A stretch of 64,000 bases of DNA, taken from the NCBI GenBank assembly GCA_032173965.1, contig JAVUNC010000006.1, forward strand, positions 20,330,370 through 20,394,369, given 5' to 3'. Position 1 is the stretch's first letter. Every line of letters starts with the position of its first letter. The notes under the pieces were generated by a model. It did not search any database and had not been told where the DNA came from. It saw only the letters and a list, made by a program, of their open reading frames with translations. The translations under genes and the position numbers were made by a program. Positions 31,076-40,347 of the stretch are shown here, one piece after another. Origin of the DNA: Sitta carolinensis (Eukaryota; Chordata; Aves; Passeriformes; Sittidae).

Positions 31076-32249
31076 ATTTGATATAGAGGCAAGACACGAG
31101 CTAAACATGGAAGCAAAGGGAAGAAAACAAACACTTCCCGTGGCAGGACAGATTGTACCAAGCAGCCTGTTCCTGGTTTTGAGCTCCGAAGGAGGAATGA
31201 AAAAACAAAAGCCCAGCAATTCTCCTATTATTGCAGAAAAATCCCATCAGAGACAACTGTCAGTGGAGAAGCCTGAAGCCTCAGAAGGGCATTTAAGGCT
31301 CCATTAGCTGCCAGGAAAATGAGCTCCAGAAGAAGCCAAAACCCCTTCCTGAGCTGTGACATGGAAAGAAAGGAGTGAGAGGCTGGGAAAAGCCTTGGAG
31401 CAAGCACCCTCGGGGTGGCTGCTGCTCAGAAAAGGTCTCTGGATGAAAAGAGACCTCAGCAAAAGGTCTCTGGATGGGCAGCCTGCAGCTGCCTGGGGGG
31501 GTCAGGGCAGGATTCAGCCCCAGCTGGATTTGTGGGTGGCACAAAGGAGGGCTGAACGTGCCAGGGTGCCACCCAACCCTCTGGAATCCAACAGGATGGC
31601 TCCCACCAACAGCCGTGGCTTTGGTGCTGTGCTGGATGAGGAGTGGAAGCAGGGTTAGGAGAGCTCCTGGGAGGTGTTTTCCTGGCCCTTTGTTTAATCT
31701 CTCTATTACTAACCTTATAAATCCAGAAAACAGCCCAAGCTTGTCCCAGTCCACCTCACCTGTGCTGTCACTGTCACCTCCAGCTCACCCACTGCTCTGG
31801 CAGTGGGAACAGAGCTGGAGCTGCAGCTTTGCCACCTCAGCTGAAGAAGCCTTTGAGCTGTGTGAGCGAAAAAAGCCGAGCCAGGCCCAGCAGTGGGCCC
31901 CCAGAAATGGAGGTGCTGTCACAAACCACAGCTCACCGGCTCCTCGGGTTTGCCATGCCCCAGATTTCCTTTACGAAGTTCCTGTTACAAAACTGTGGTT
32001 TTAAAAATAACAGCCAGACCCACCCGTGTGTCTGTGACCTGCTGTGTCCCTGCTGCAGCGTTTCACTGAGGTTTGGGGGGTCAGGTGTGCGGAGTAAATT
32101 GAAAATTAAATTGTTACAGCTGTTGGAACAGCCCCAGAGGGGCAGGGGGTAAAGATTTTCTATCCTTGGGATTTCCTGTGAAGCACCAACTGCTTAAATA
32201 AAGGCAGCTTGAGTGAGGGCTGGTGTCCTGAAGGATGGAGAGAGCATCT

Positions 32250-32337
32250 GAGGCCACATGGATTTCCCATCCCTGGATGTGTTCCAGGTTGGATGAGTCT
32301 TGGAGCAACCTGGGGTGGAGGAAGGTGTCCCTGCCTG
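32250..32337 (+). mobile_element. CR1 LINE fragment cut by LTR-like repeat
   Basis: Sense CR1 (CCTGGATGTGTTCCAGGTTG, GTGTCCCTGCC) ends where the 32338 repeat begins; GATGGGCTTTAAGGTC at about 32979-32994 may be its continuation. Confidence 0.65.
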
Positions 32338-32967
32338 CTGGAACCCAGAATGCAGAGAATATTTCTCTGCATGTTCTGAAGGGTCCAACCCTCCTGACAA
32401 ACACTGCTTTTAACCTTGGGCCATGGAAAGGGCTGCCCAGGCTTTGGGATGAAAGAGAATTTTAAAGGATGTAAATTAGATTGTAGCACAGTATGTCATT
32501 GATCACAGGGTGAGAAATTGAGATTTTTGGGTTTGTTAGGATGGGAAGTAGATGGAGACAAGGTGGAGGATCCTTGTGGTTTTTGGGCTTCCTTCTCCTC
32601 CTTCATCTCCTCCCTGTTCTGCAGTGTGGGTGACACAGGACAATTGGTCAGAATTTGCCCCAGTGCAGAGTTATGTGAATAGAAATTGAGTTATTGGTAG
32701 AAAATTAGAAATAATGAACATTCTTGGTGATTATTGGGTGAATTCTCTTTAAGAGAACCTTGATCCTGTGTGTTTGGGGCCTTTTGGTGCCTTTTCTCCC
32801 TCACACTGAGCTGGTGTAAAGCCTGGTGTGCTGAGCTTGCTGATAAACAATAAACAATCATCAATATAAACTGATATTGATGATAAAACAATAAACAGCC
32901 TGGAGAAGGAGAACAACCAAGAGTCCCATTTGCCTTCTTTCATAACAAAAACTTCTGCAAAGGCCTC
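32338..32967 (+). mobile_element. LTR-like dispersed repeat, copy 1
   Basis: About 630 bp, nearly identical to 38577-39206 in the same orientation. It starts TGCTGGAACCC and has AATAAACA motifs near the end. It splits a CR1: CR1 sequence runs up to about 32337 and seems to resume at about 32970. It is probably a solo LTR, and its exact ends are uncertain. Confidence 0.55.
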
Positions 32968-33339
32968 CCCTGGCCTGGATGGGCTTTAAGGTCATGGCCA
33001 GACACCCTTGGGTTGATGTGTAGGGGAGGGGGACAATGGGGACATGGCATGGAGCCAGCCATGGGGCAGGGGGTTCTCCATGGGTTCCTCTGGAGCTGTG
33101 GGAATTCCCCTGCACAGCCTGGGCTCATCTGGGGCTCCGGGGGATTTGGGGTCCTGGAGCCAGACCCGGCTGTGCCTCGGCACCCTCAGGCCAGGCTGGA
33201 GCTGCTCCTCCCAGAGCACGGCCGGGAATCTCTGACCAGGGATGGGCATTCCCGGGAAAGCACTGGGACAGCGTGTGGTGACTCCGTGCCCCGGGAGCCG
33301 CACCGGCACTCCAGGACCCGGCCCGGGATCGGCCGGGAG

Positions 33340-33610
33340 AGCCACCCCAGGCACCGGGGCTCCTGGAGCAGCATCGGGGCTCCTGGATCGGCACCGGGGC
33401 TTCTGGACCGGCACCGGGGCTTCTGGACCGGCACCGAGGCTCCTGGGGCTGTGCCGGGATCGGCCGGGAGAGCCATCCCAGGCTGGAGGACTCCTGGATC
33501 GGCACCGGGGCTCCTGGACCGGCACCGGGGCTCCTGGACCGGCACTGCAGCTCCTGGACCGGCCCCGGGGCTCCTGGGGCTGTGCCGGGATTGGCCGGGA
33601 GAGCGATCCC
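33340..33610. repeat. GC-rich minisatellite 1 upstream of PTGER2
   Basis: 20-bp unit around CGGCACCGGGGCTCCTGGAC, with a larger unit repeated twice (each ending GGGCTGTGCCGGGAT). Confidence 0.85.
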
Positions 33611-33804
33611 GGTCTGGCACCGGCGCTGGTTATGCGAAGGACTCCCGACGCTGACCGGGCTCCTGGCCGGCGCCGGGGCCGATCGTAAGAGATGCTCCCG
33701 GTCAGGCAGCGGGGCTGGGCGAGCTGGAGCCGGGACTGGCTCAGACCGGGGACTGACCCAGCGGTCCCGGGGCCGCCCCAGCACTCCCGGCCCGGCATCG
33801 GGTG

Positions 33805-34075
33805 TCCCAGATCGGTACCGGGACCGGCCGTGTCCGGGACTCTCAGACCGGTACCGGGACTTGCCGTGTCCGGGACTGTCAGACCGGTACCGGGACTGTC
33901 AGACCGGTACCGGGACCGGCCGTGTCCGGGGCTCTCAGACCGGGACCGGGACCGGCCGTGTCCGGGGCTCTCAGGGCAGCGCCGGGACTCTCAGACCGGG
34001 ACAGGGACTGTCAGACCGGGACCGGGACCGGCCATGTCCCGGGCTCTCAGACCGGTCCCGGGACTCCCGGCCCGG
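33805..34075. repeat. GC-rich minisatellite 2 upstream of PTGER2
   Basis: Units of about 20 and 38 bp built from TCAGACCGGTACCGGGAC and CGGCCGTGTCCGGG. Confidence 0.85.
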
Positions 34076-34263
34076 CCAGGGTCGGTCCGTGCGCGTCCCC
34101 CGGCTCCGCTCCGTCCTTCCCCGCGGGCGCGGTGCCGGGGCGGTGCCGGGGGCCCGGGGCGGTGCCGGGGGCGGCGGGCGGGGCGGTGCCGTCGGGGCGG
34201 GCGGTGCCGGTGCCGGTGCCGGGGGCGGCAGCGCAGTCGGGCTTGCGGCGGCGGCGGCGCGGG

Positions 34264-35111
34264 ATGAACGGGACGGGTCGGGGGTGCGGGCGGGCCGGGA
34301 CAGCGCTGCCGGCCGGGGCTGGCCCGCTGGTCAGCGCCCTCATGTTCTCGGCCGGGCTCTTGGGCAACCTCCTGGCTCTGGGGCTGCTCCTGCGCGGCCG
34401 CCGCGGGCCCCGGCAGCGCCCGCCCGCGCTGTTCCACGTCCTGGTGCTGGCCCTGGTGGTCACCGACCTGCTGGGCACCTGCTCCGTCAGCCCCTTGGTG
34501 CTCGCCTCCTACCACCGCAACCTCACCCTCACCGCCCTGGCCCGCGGAGGGCACCTCTGCCTCTACTTCGGCTTCGCCATGAGCTTCTTCGGCCTCGCCA
34601 CCATGCTCATCCTCTTCACCATGGCGCTGGAGCGCTGCCTGGCCCTGGGGCGGCCCTACTTCTACGAGCGCTTCCTGAGCCCCCGCACGGGGCTGGTGGC
34701 CCTGCCGGCCATCTACACCTTCTCGGCCGCCTTCTGCTCGCTGCCGCTGCTGGGCTTCGGGCGCTACGTGCAGTACTGCCCCGGCACCTGGTGCTTCATC
34801 CAGATGCACCTGGGCTCCCAGCAGAGCGGCGGCGGGGAGCTGGCGGGCTGAACGTCACCTTCTCGCTGCTCTACGCCACGCTGCTCCTCTTCCTCATCCT
34901 CGCCGTGCTGCTCTGCAACCTGAGCGTCATCGTGAACCTGGCCCGCATGCACCGCCGCGGGCAGAGGACGCGCCGGGTGGCCAGCCCGGAGCAGCCCCGC
35001 ACGGCCACGGGCTGCGGCCGGCGCATGTTCTCCATGGCCGAGGAGATCGACCACCTCCTGCTGCTCTCCATCATGACCATCACCTTCGTCATCTGCTCGC
35101 TGCCCTTCACG
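34264..35111 (+). CDS. PTGER2: Prostaglandin E2 receptor EP2, exon 1 (one frame break)
   Basis: Gs-coupled GPCR for prostaglandin E2. The start MNGTGRGC has an N-glycosylation site at residue 2. Recognised parts: MFSAGLLGNLLALGLL (TM1), VVTDLLGTCSVSPLVLASYHRN (TM2), ALERCLALGRPYFYERF (end of TM3) and [16 protein letters not shown] (prostanoid ECL2 motif). YATLLLFLILAVLLCNLSVI is TM5, and MAEEIDHLLLLSIMTITFVIC leads to TM6. The exon is 848 nt, one short of 849. The frame meets TGA at 34849-34851 after GGGELAG, and GLNVTFSLLYATLL continues in another frame, so a G is probably missing at 34845-34847. The donor is ACG|GTGAGT, phase 0. Allowing for the missing base, exons 1 and 2 give about 356 residues (human 358). 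Confidence 0.93.
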
Positions 35112-35337
35112 GTGAGTGCCGCTGTCTGTCCCCGGGGTGGGGTCGCTCTCCCCAGCACCCACATTTCTCTCCTGGTGTTTGTGAGGCTTCCCCCAGCGCT
35201 GCTGGCTGAGCCTCGAGGGTTGAGGTCAGAGCTGTGCTGTTCCCAAAGCTTGGGAGAGGCGGGTTCAGCCTTGAGCTTGGCAATTTGCACATCACCTGGG
35301 GAGCGGGGGGAATCACTCCTTGTATCCCCGTGGGCCA

Positions 35338-35520
35338 GAGGAGGATGGGGTGGCAGGAGAATGGTCTGGCAGGAGGATGGGGTGGCAGGAGAATGAGGTG
35401 ACAGGAGGATGGAGTGACAGGATAATGGTCTGGCAGAAGAATGAGGTGACAGGAGGATGGAGTGGCAGAAGAATGAGGTGACAGGAGGATGAAGTGGCAG
35501 GAGAATGGGGTGGCAGGAGC
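35338..35520. repeat. 17-bp tandem array in PTGER2 intron
   Basis: About eleven copies of GAGGATGGGGTGGCAGG-like units, starting 227 bp after the exon 1 donor. Confidence 0.88.
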
Positions 35521-37234
35521 AGAGGTGCCCTCCCACCCCACAGAGACTCTGAGGCCAGGCTGTGTGGCTCAGCCCATGACAGGCTGGGGGTCCCCTGGAC
35601 CACACAGCATCACTGAGATTCCCAGGATCCACAGTGGAGGTGTGAGGGAGGGCAAAACAGCCAATTACACTTCCAGAGAAGGGATGAAGGGGCTGCCCTG
35701 GGCTGGAGGCTGTGGATATCCATGCTGGGCTCGGAGTTATCCCAGATTTCTGCAGATGGCAATGTGCAGATTGCATCCCTGGAGGTGCAGCAGGCTGCAC
35801 CCACCTCGCTGTTAGGCAGAGGTTTCTGCTCCTCTGCAGCAGCAGCAGCAGCGCCGTGGTCGCAGGCACAGAGATGGGAATTTCTGGGAACAGAGATCTG
35901 GCACAGCGGCCACAGCACGTGTCATCCCAAGGGATGTGGCCACATCCCGTGCCCCATCCGTGCACCAGGCCTCCAGCAGAAATCCAGGATCAAAACAGCC
36001 AAGTGGGGAAGTGCAGAGGGTGAGTGCCCTGGCTCTGTCTGGGCTCTCCCCTCCCAAGGGCCACTTTTCATCCATCCAAGTGCTTTTCCACCAGGAGTAT
36101 CGACGGCTCCGGAGCACCTCAGACCCCTGCCCGGGTGTGTGAGCCCCCCAGTGCAGTTGGTCCCATTAGGAGTGACCCCATCAAGGCTGGGAGCACAGCC
36201 AGTGCTGCTTTCACACTCTTGAGTAGACTCTACCTTCCCTTCATGCTTTTCCTAAGGGAAAAGGAAATAACCACAGGATGCAGCCTAGCCAGGGTTTTAG
36301 ACAAAGGAAGAACGTCCAGATGCTCATGAGCATCCCAATGCCCTGAGAGACACTGCAGCTCCAGCCCAGGAACCCACACACGATGGACAGCTCTTCCCGT
36401 GTCCCAAAAAAGCCCTGCTGCGGTCAGGAGGAAGCAGAACCCCTCTGTGGGGACACGTGGGCAGGGTCCTGTGAGTGTGCTTGGGGCAGAGGGGCTGGGA
36501 AAGCAGCCCTGGCCGGGATCCCATGCTCCTGTGGTGGCAGATAGAGCCTTATCCAGAGCCAGCTTCCCTTTTCCCACCGCCCTGCTCCCGTGCGGGGCCG
36601 CGCGTTGGCAGCGGCTCAAACCCGGCTGCCTCCTCGGGGTGACACTTTCTCCCCTGTCCCCAGCTGCCCACAGCAGCCACCGCTCCTCCCAGGAGCAGCC
36701 CGGGCACAGGAACCCACGGGGGGCATAAATTCCACCCCAAAAACCACGCCAGAGCTCGGAAACGCTGCGGCCGTGCCGTCGCCGGGGTGGTACCCAGCGG
36801 ATGCCGGGCAGGGATGGGATGCTCCTGCTGCCCATCCAAAGCATCTCCTCTCTCCCGGCCCGGGCTGAGGGGGTGGCGGGTGACCCGAATGAGTAAGGAG
36901 TGCTGAGTCACCCTGCCAGGAAGCCCGCGGGCTGTGATGAGTCGGCAGGAAGGACCGGCGAGGTCCGGCACCCCTCATCCTCTCCGTCTCCCACGTTTAG
37001 TGCTCCCGTGTGGTCTCAAGGTGAGAGACACCACTTCCTGCAGCGGAGTTTGGGTCGTGGCTCTAAACGAAGCAGAGGACAGGGCTGGCTTTCGTTTAAA
37101 GTTCATTTAAACCCACGGAGTCAAGCACGTTTGCTGTGACAGCACAAATCAACCCGAAAGAGCTGCCTGGGGGCAGAGCTTGGAGAGCCCAGGCTCGGAA
37201 TTATTTCTCCCTGTGATTTCTCCCTGGGTGAGGG

Positions 37235-37675
37235 AGGTGACTGAGAGACCCCACTGCAGAGCTGAGTCCAGCTCTGGGGTCCTTCCAGCACAGGAACTGC
37301 TGGAACAAGTCCAGAGGAGGCACCAAGTTGATTAAAGAATTGGGATTGTTCACCCTGGAAAAGAGAAGGATTTGGGGGTCACCCAATTATGACCTTCCAG
37401 TACTTGAAAGGAGCTATAGGAAAGATAGACTCTTTACAAAGGCCTGGAAGTGACAGGACAAGGGAAGAATGGGTTCCAACTGACAGAGAGGAGGTTTGGA
37501 TGGGATATTGGGAAAAAATTCTTTCCTGTGAGGGTGGTGAGGCACAGGCTGTCCAGAGAAGCTGTGGCTGGAAGGGTTCCAGCCCAGTTTGGATGGGGCC
37601 TGAATGAAACCTGGGATATAGTGGGATGACAGGGGGGTGGAACGAGATGATTTTTAAACTCCTTCCCAACCCAGC
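37235..37675 (+). mobile_element. CR1 LINE, longest copy in window
   Basis: Sense CR1 over about 440 bp: CAGCTCTGGGGTCCTTCCAG, GGGATTGTTCACCCTGGAAA, AGCTGTGGCTGGAAGG and the 3' GAACGAGATGATTTTTAAAC. Confidence 0.85.
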
Positions 37676-37684
37676 ACATCCCCT

Positions 37685-37823
37685 GCTGCACCAAAGGAAA
37701 TACAGGCTGGATAATAGCAAGAAGTTTTTCACAGAAAGAGTAATAAAGTACTGGAATGCTCTGCCTGGGGAGGTGGTGGAGTCACCACCCCTGGATGTGT
37801 TTAAAAAAAGACTGGATGTGGAT
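37685..37823 (+). mobile_element. CR1 LINE fragment, second subfamily
   Basis: Sense CR1 with AGTACTGGAATGCTCTGCCT and TGGAGTCACCACCCCTGGAT, abutting the 180-bp repeat. Confidence 0.75.
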
Positions 37824-38003
37824 GTGGAGTCTCATTTGGGAGCTGCAGCTCTGCTCAGGGAGTCCAAAGGTGCCGAGATTTGGGGCTTTTCCATGGTTTG
37901 TGAGTTTAAAAAATAAGAGTTATTATTTAAATAATAAATCTCTCTCAAAGGAGCTTGCTGAATCATGCATGGCTTTGTGCTTGTGATGCTCCTCGGGGTA
38001 GAT
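37824..38003 (+). repeat. 180-bp dispersed repeat, copy 1
   Basis: Shares GAGTCTCAT..GGGAGCTGCAG and AATAATAAATCTCTCTCAAA with 42013-42203. It is joined to the end of a CR1 fragment. The family is not recognised; the AATAAA and AT-rich tail suggest an LTR piece. Confidence 0.6.
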
Positions 38004-38576
38004 GTGGTGTGAAAAACGAGGTTCACTTTCCTGGTAAAATTTAAAAGATTTAGTAAAAGACAATGAAGCAAAAATACATGGCTGGGTGTCTTTGGCATTC
38101 AGCCCAGAGCACACCTGACAAGCCCAAAAACATTTCTTTAAATGCACCAGCGTGTTGCATATTCACAGATTCTCATGCATTATTTAAAAAACATTCCTTC
38201 GAGTTCCCCCAGCCTGCCCCTCTTCATTCCATTTTATTTCTCTTTGTGGTCCCAGCCTGTCACAGATTCTCTGATCATGGATGATTATCATTCATTGATA
38301 TATGAATTATCATATTGATATATGAATGATAGCAAATAAATTCCTTCCCTGGGGTTCTGGTGTCCCTGCCATCATCTCCATCAGGATAATCCAAGAATGT
38401 GAAGAGTTTCCTGATTCTATGCTCTGAGTTAGTTACAAAACCCCTTTTTACATTACTGCTTTATAGCCCAAGAAAAATATATTTATCACACTACTATTTC
38501 TAAGTTTTGTTCATAGCAGAAATAAAAGAAACTACATTAATACAGCAGAGTTTTTCAACATTATACATACAGCATT

Positions 38577-39206
38577 TGTTGGAATCCAGAATGCAGAGAA
38601 TATTTCTCTGCATGTTCTGAAGGGTCCAACCCTCCTGAAAACACTGCTTTAACCTTGGGCCATGGAAAGGGCTGCCCAGGCTTTGGGATGAAAGAGAATT
38701 TTAAAGGATGTAAATTAGATTGTAGCACAGTATGTCATTGATCACAGGGTGAGAAATTGAGATTTTGGGGTTTGTTAGGATGGGAAGTAGATGGAGACAA
38801 GGTGGAGGATCCTTGTGGGTTTTGGGCTTCCTTCTCCTCCTTCATATCCTCCCTGTTCTACAGTGTGGGTGCCACAGAATTGGTCAGAATTTGCCCCAGT
38901 GCAGAGTTATGTGAATAGAAATTGAGTTGGTTATTGGTAGAAAATCAGAAATAATGAACGTTCTTGGTGACAATTGGGTGAATTCTCTTTAAGAGAACCT
39001 TGATCCTGTGTGTGTGGGGCCTTTTGGTGCCTTTTCTCCCTCACACTGAGCTGGTGTAAAGCCTGGTGTGCTGAGCTTGCTGATAAACAATAAACAATCA
39101 TCAATATAAACTGATATTGATGATAAAACAATAAACAGCCTGGAGAACAACCAAGAGTCCCATTTGCCTTTTTCTTAACAAGGACTTCTGCAAAAGAGCC
39201 TCCCTA
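38577..39206 (+). mobile_element. LTR-like dispersed repeat, copy 2
   Basis: Second copy, in the PTGER2 intron, starting TGTTGGAATCC. It differs from copy 1 by scattered substitutions and a few small indels. The sequence between the two copies is PTGER2 exon 1 and its CpG island, so the pair is not a provirus. Confidence 0.55.
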
Positions 39207-39667
39207 CCAGGGGAGAGACAGTGGGAGTGGAAGAACTGCCACAGCATTCATTTTTATATTTGTGAAAAGCCAATAATAGAATATGTATTTATAACAGTGC
39301 CATGGTCAGGGTGAGGTGTTGGGGTTGGGTTGGACTCGATAATCCCAGAATTCCCAGACTCCCAGGTTGGCAGAGCCCTGCAGGATGCTGGAGCCCAGCC
39401 CAGCCCCAGCCCCTCACCCAGCCCCTGGCCCCCAGTGCCACAGCCAGGCTGTGTGAAACACAGCCAGGGATGGGCACTGCACCCCCTGCCCGGGCACAAC
39501 ATTCCAGCACTTTATCCCTGTGTCCATGGAAAACTTTGTCTTGATACCCAAGCTATAATTCCCTTGGTATTTTCCTCGGTACATCCAAGGGTATGTACAT
39601 TCCCTTGGATGCAGCTTGAGGCTGCATCCTCTTTTTCTGTCGCTGCTGCCTGGTGAAATAACCCAGC

Positions 39668-39781
39668 CCCACCTGGGCACAGCCCCTCTCAGGAGCTGCA
39701 GAGGGTGCCCAGGTCACCCCTCAATCTCCTTTTCTCCAAGCTGAACGCCCCCAGCTCCCCCAACCCTCACATCCCGGAGCT
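39668..39781 (-). mobile_element. CR1 LINE fragment
   Basis: Reverse-complement CR1 (CCCCTCAATCTCCTTTTCTC, CAAGCTGAACGCCCCCAGC) directly before the solo LTR target duplication. Confidence 0.7.
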
Positions 39782-39787
39782 CTCTCC

Positions 39788-40082
39788 TGTTGTCCCTGAA
39801 AATCAGCCTTCTGATTTGTTTTGGTATAATGGAGTCAGTTCTCATGAAGTGTAAGATAAACAAGGATCATGTTTGCATTGCTTTGTAAAAGATCTCACCT
39901 GATGGACTGCTCAAGTGAGCAGTGGGGATGGAGAGGTGGGAACCTCTCTGTCCAATCTCTGATCACTGTCCAAAAATTTATAGATACGAAATCAACAGTA
40001 AACCAGAGAGTTCCTTTCTCCTTCTCTGCCTGAACCCCTGCTGTGTGTGTTACTGTGTATTTCTATCTACATCACATTAACA
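39788..40082 (+). mobile_element. Solo LTR with 6-bp target-site duplication
   Basis: A 295-bp element begins TGTTGTCCCTG and ends TTAACA. It is flanked by exact CTCTCC copies at 39782-39787 and 40083-40088. TG...CA ends plus a 6-bp duplication fit an ERVK-type (class II) solo LTR. A related copy is at 4471-4764. It appears inserted at the edge of a CR1 fragment. Confidence 0.75.
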
Positions 40083-40125
40083 CTCTCCCAACCCCATTGT
40101 GATTCCTTGTGCTGCCTCTCTGCAG

Positions 40126-40347
40126 ATCCGTGCCTACCTGAACCGCTTCGGCGGGGCCGAGGAGGCCGAGCACGAGTGGGACCTGCTGGCTCTGCGCTTC
40201 CTCTCCATCAACTCCATCGTGGACCCCTGGGTGTTCGCCATCCTGCGGCCGCCCGTGCTGCGCCTCCTGCGCTCGCTGCTCTGCTGCCGCCCGTGCCCCG
40301 CCGCCCCGGGCGGCCGCAGCCTGGCCAAGCAGCTCTGCGGGCCCTAG
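40126..40347 (+). CDS. PTGER2: Prostaglandin E2 receptor EP2, exon 2
   Basis: Follows CTCTGCAG in phase 0: IRAYLNRFGGAEEAEHEWDL, then TM7 with [21 protein letters not shown], nearly identical to human EP2. The C-tail (LLCCRPC.., 73 residues in the exon, stop TAG 40345-40347) keeps the palmitoylation-type CC but is shorter than the human tail. A solo LTR ends 43 bp before this exon. Confidence 0.95.
   Translation: MRAYLNRFGGAEEAEHEWDLLALRFLSINSIVDPWVFAILRPPVLRLLRSLLCCRPCPAAPGGRSLAKQLCGP

Larger units (their letters stand above)
27468..33239. other. PTGDR-PTGER2 intergenic region
   Basis: No gene seen. 27755-28085 is AT-richer, with homeodomain-like TAATTA motifs, and could be conserved non-coding DNA. 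28500-29800 is GC-rich and unique-looking. A CR1 with an internal tandem expansion lies at 30400-31075. An LTR-like repeat lies at 32338-32967. Confidence 0.55.
33240..34263 (+). promoter_or_regulatory. PTGER2: PTGER2 CpG-island promoter region with minisatellites
   Basis: An extremely GC-rich region before the start codon. Sp1-type GGGGCGG clusters lie at about 34135-34200. Two minisatellite arrays (33340-33610 and 33805-34075) occupy the probable distal promoter. No TATA box was seen. Confidence 0.5.
35112..40125 (+). other. PTGER2: PTGER2 intron
   Basis: A 5.0-kb intron. It holds a 17-bp-unit array (35338-35520), a long CR1 copy (37235-37675), a second CR1 piece (37685-37823), a 180-bp repeat (37824-38003), a 630-bp LTR-like repeat (38577-39206), CR1 (39668-39781) and a solo LTR (39788-40082). 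No coding exon is visible. 35530-37200 is mostly unique-looking sequence. Confidence 0.7.

Noticed and set aside
33582..35396. A 604-codon ORF covering PTGER2 in one frame
   Set aside because: Its first two thirds are the minisatellites and the GC-rich promoter and the wrong frame over TM1-TM4; only the TM5-TM6 part is the receptor.
35107..35965. ORFs with CHPILL repeats opposite the PTGER2 intron
   Set aside because: They are the reverse translation of the 17-bp intronic array.
32338..39206. A full provirus bounded by two LTRs
   Set aside because: The sequence between the repeats is PTGER2 promoter, exon 1 and intron with CR1, and no gag, pol or env signature is visible.
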